Shown here: positions 13,097 to 13,175 of the stretch, one piece after another | Numbering within the stretch: the first letter of the stretch is position 1 | Layout: each line of letters starts with the position of its first letter | DNA from: Thermoleophilia bacterium | Lineage (GTDB): Bacteria; Actinomycetota; Thermoleophilia; Miltoncostaeales; Miltoncostaeaceae | Length of the DNA: 13,175 nt | NCBI GenBank assembly: GCA_017882555.1 | Contig: JADGPH010000169.1 | Location: 1-13,175, forward strand | Direction of reading: 5' to 3' | Made by a program: the position numbers and the translations under genes | Notes under the pieces: model-generated | What the model was told of the DNA's origin: nothing | Databases searched by the model: none | The model's input: the letters and a program-made list of their open reading frames with translations, nothing else

Positions 13097-13175
13097 ATGA
13101 CAATGCACCCGAAGTTTCTGGTCAGTGCCGCAACGACTGCCGTCGTCACGGCAGCCGCCGTATCGATACTCACGC
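13097..13175 (+). CDS. N-terminus of an exported protein, cut by the window end
   Basis: The reading frame starts with MTMHPKF and continues as an Ala/Val/Thr-rich hydrophobic stretch (LVSAATTAVVTAAAVSILT) up to the window end, a textbook signal peptide or N-terminal anchor. GGAG at 13085-13088 lies 8 nt before ATG 13097, and GGTGAG is directly in front of it; ATG 13103 is a second possible start. Only 26 codons are visible, so the function cannot be told. Confidence 0.6.
   Translation, partial: MTMHPKFLVSAATTAVVTAAAVSILT

Overview
The window is GC-rich bacterial chromosome, most consistent with an actinomycetote. Pointers are a deazaflavin (F420)-type Ddn-family oxidoreductase, GTG/TTG starts, several genes whose -10-like box sits only 7-10 nt before the start codon (leaderless transcription), and an ECF42-type sigma factor. 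A deep-branching class such as Acidimicrobiia or Thermoleophilia would fit the secreted GH-like and PQQ-propeller proteins, but that placement is inference. No rRNA, tRNA, CRISPR array or intact mobile element was seen.

Layout. 302-2470 (+) encodes a membrane-anchored HAMP-GGDEF-EAL protein (c-di-GMP synthesis/breakdown). Convergent to it are two minus-strand genes for exported or anchored proteins: a PQQ-type beta-propeller (4501-6009) and, downstream, a glycoside-hydrolase-like protein with Ig-like domains (2796-4127). The last Ig-like domain of the latter is broken by an in-frame TGA and then an apparent frameshift. 6357-7025 (+) encodes a stand-alone chorismate-lyase-like protein and 7417-7863 (+) a Ddn-family oxidoreductase. 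Next comes a two-gene minus-strand operon, a YciI/DGPF protein (9175-9522) overlapping an ECF42-like sigma factor (7934-9178) by 4 nt. In front of it are an ECF-type promoter match and a perfect palindrome. 9902-10072 (-) is a small membrane protein; 10421-10729 (+) is a LiaF-C-like protein with a leaderless-type promoter. 11013-11474 (-) is a SnoaL/NTF2-like protein, 11643-11891 (-) a possible small ORF coupled to the SRPBCC gene 11888-12568 (-). At 13097 a gene with an export signal starts (+) and runs off the window.

How they fit together. The only clear functional unit is the YciI-ECF42 operon, a known pairing. The other genes look like single-gene units with their own promoters: an accessory collection of signalling, surface/secreted and small-molecule proteins rather than one pathway. 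I did not find a convincing undescribed multi-gene system. The most checkable oddities are the broken Ig-like domain, the palindrome next to the sigma-operon promoter, the two small ORFs joined by ATGA overlaps, and the chorismate-lyase-like gene standing alone.
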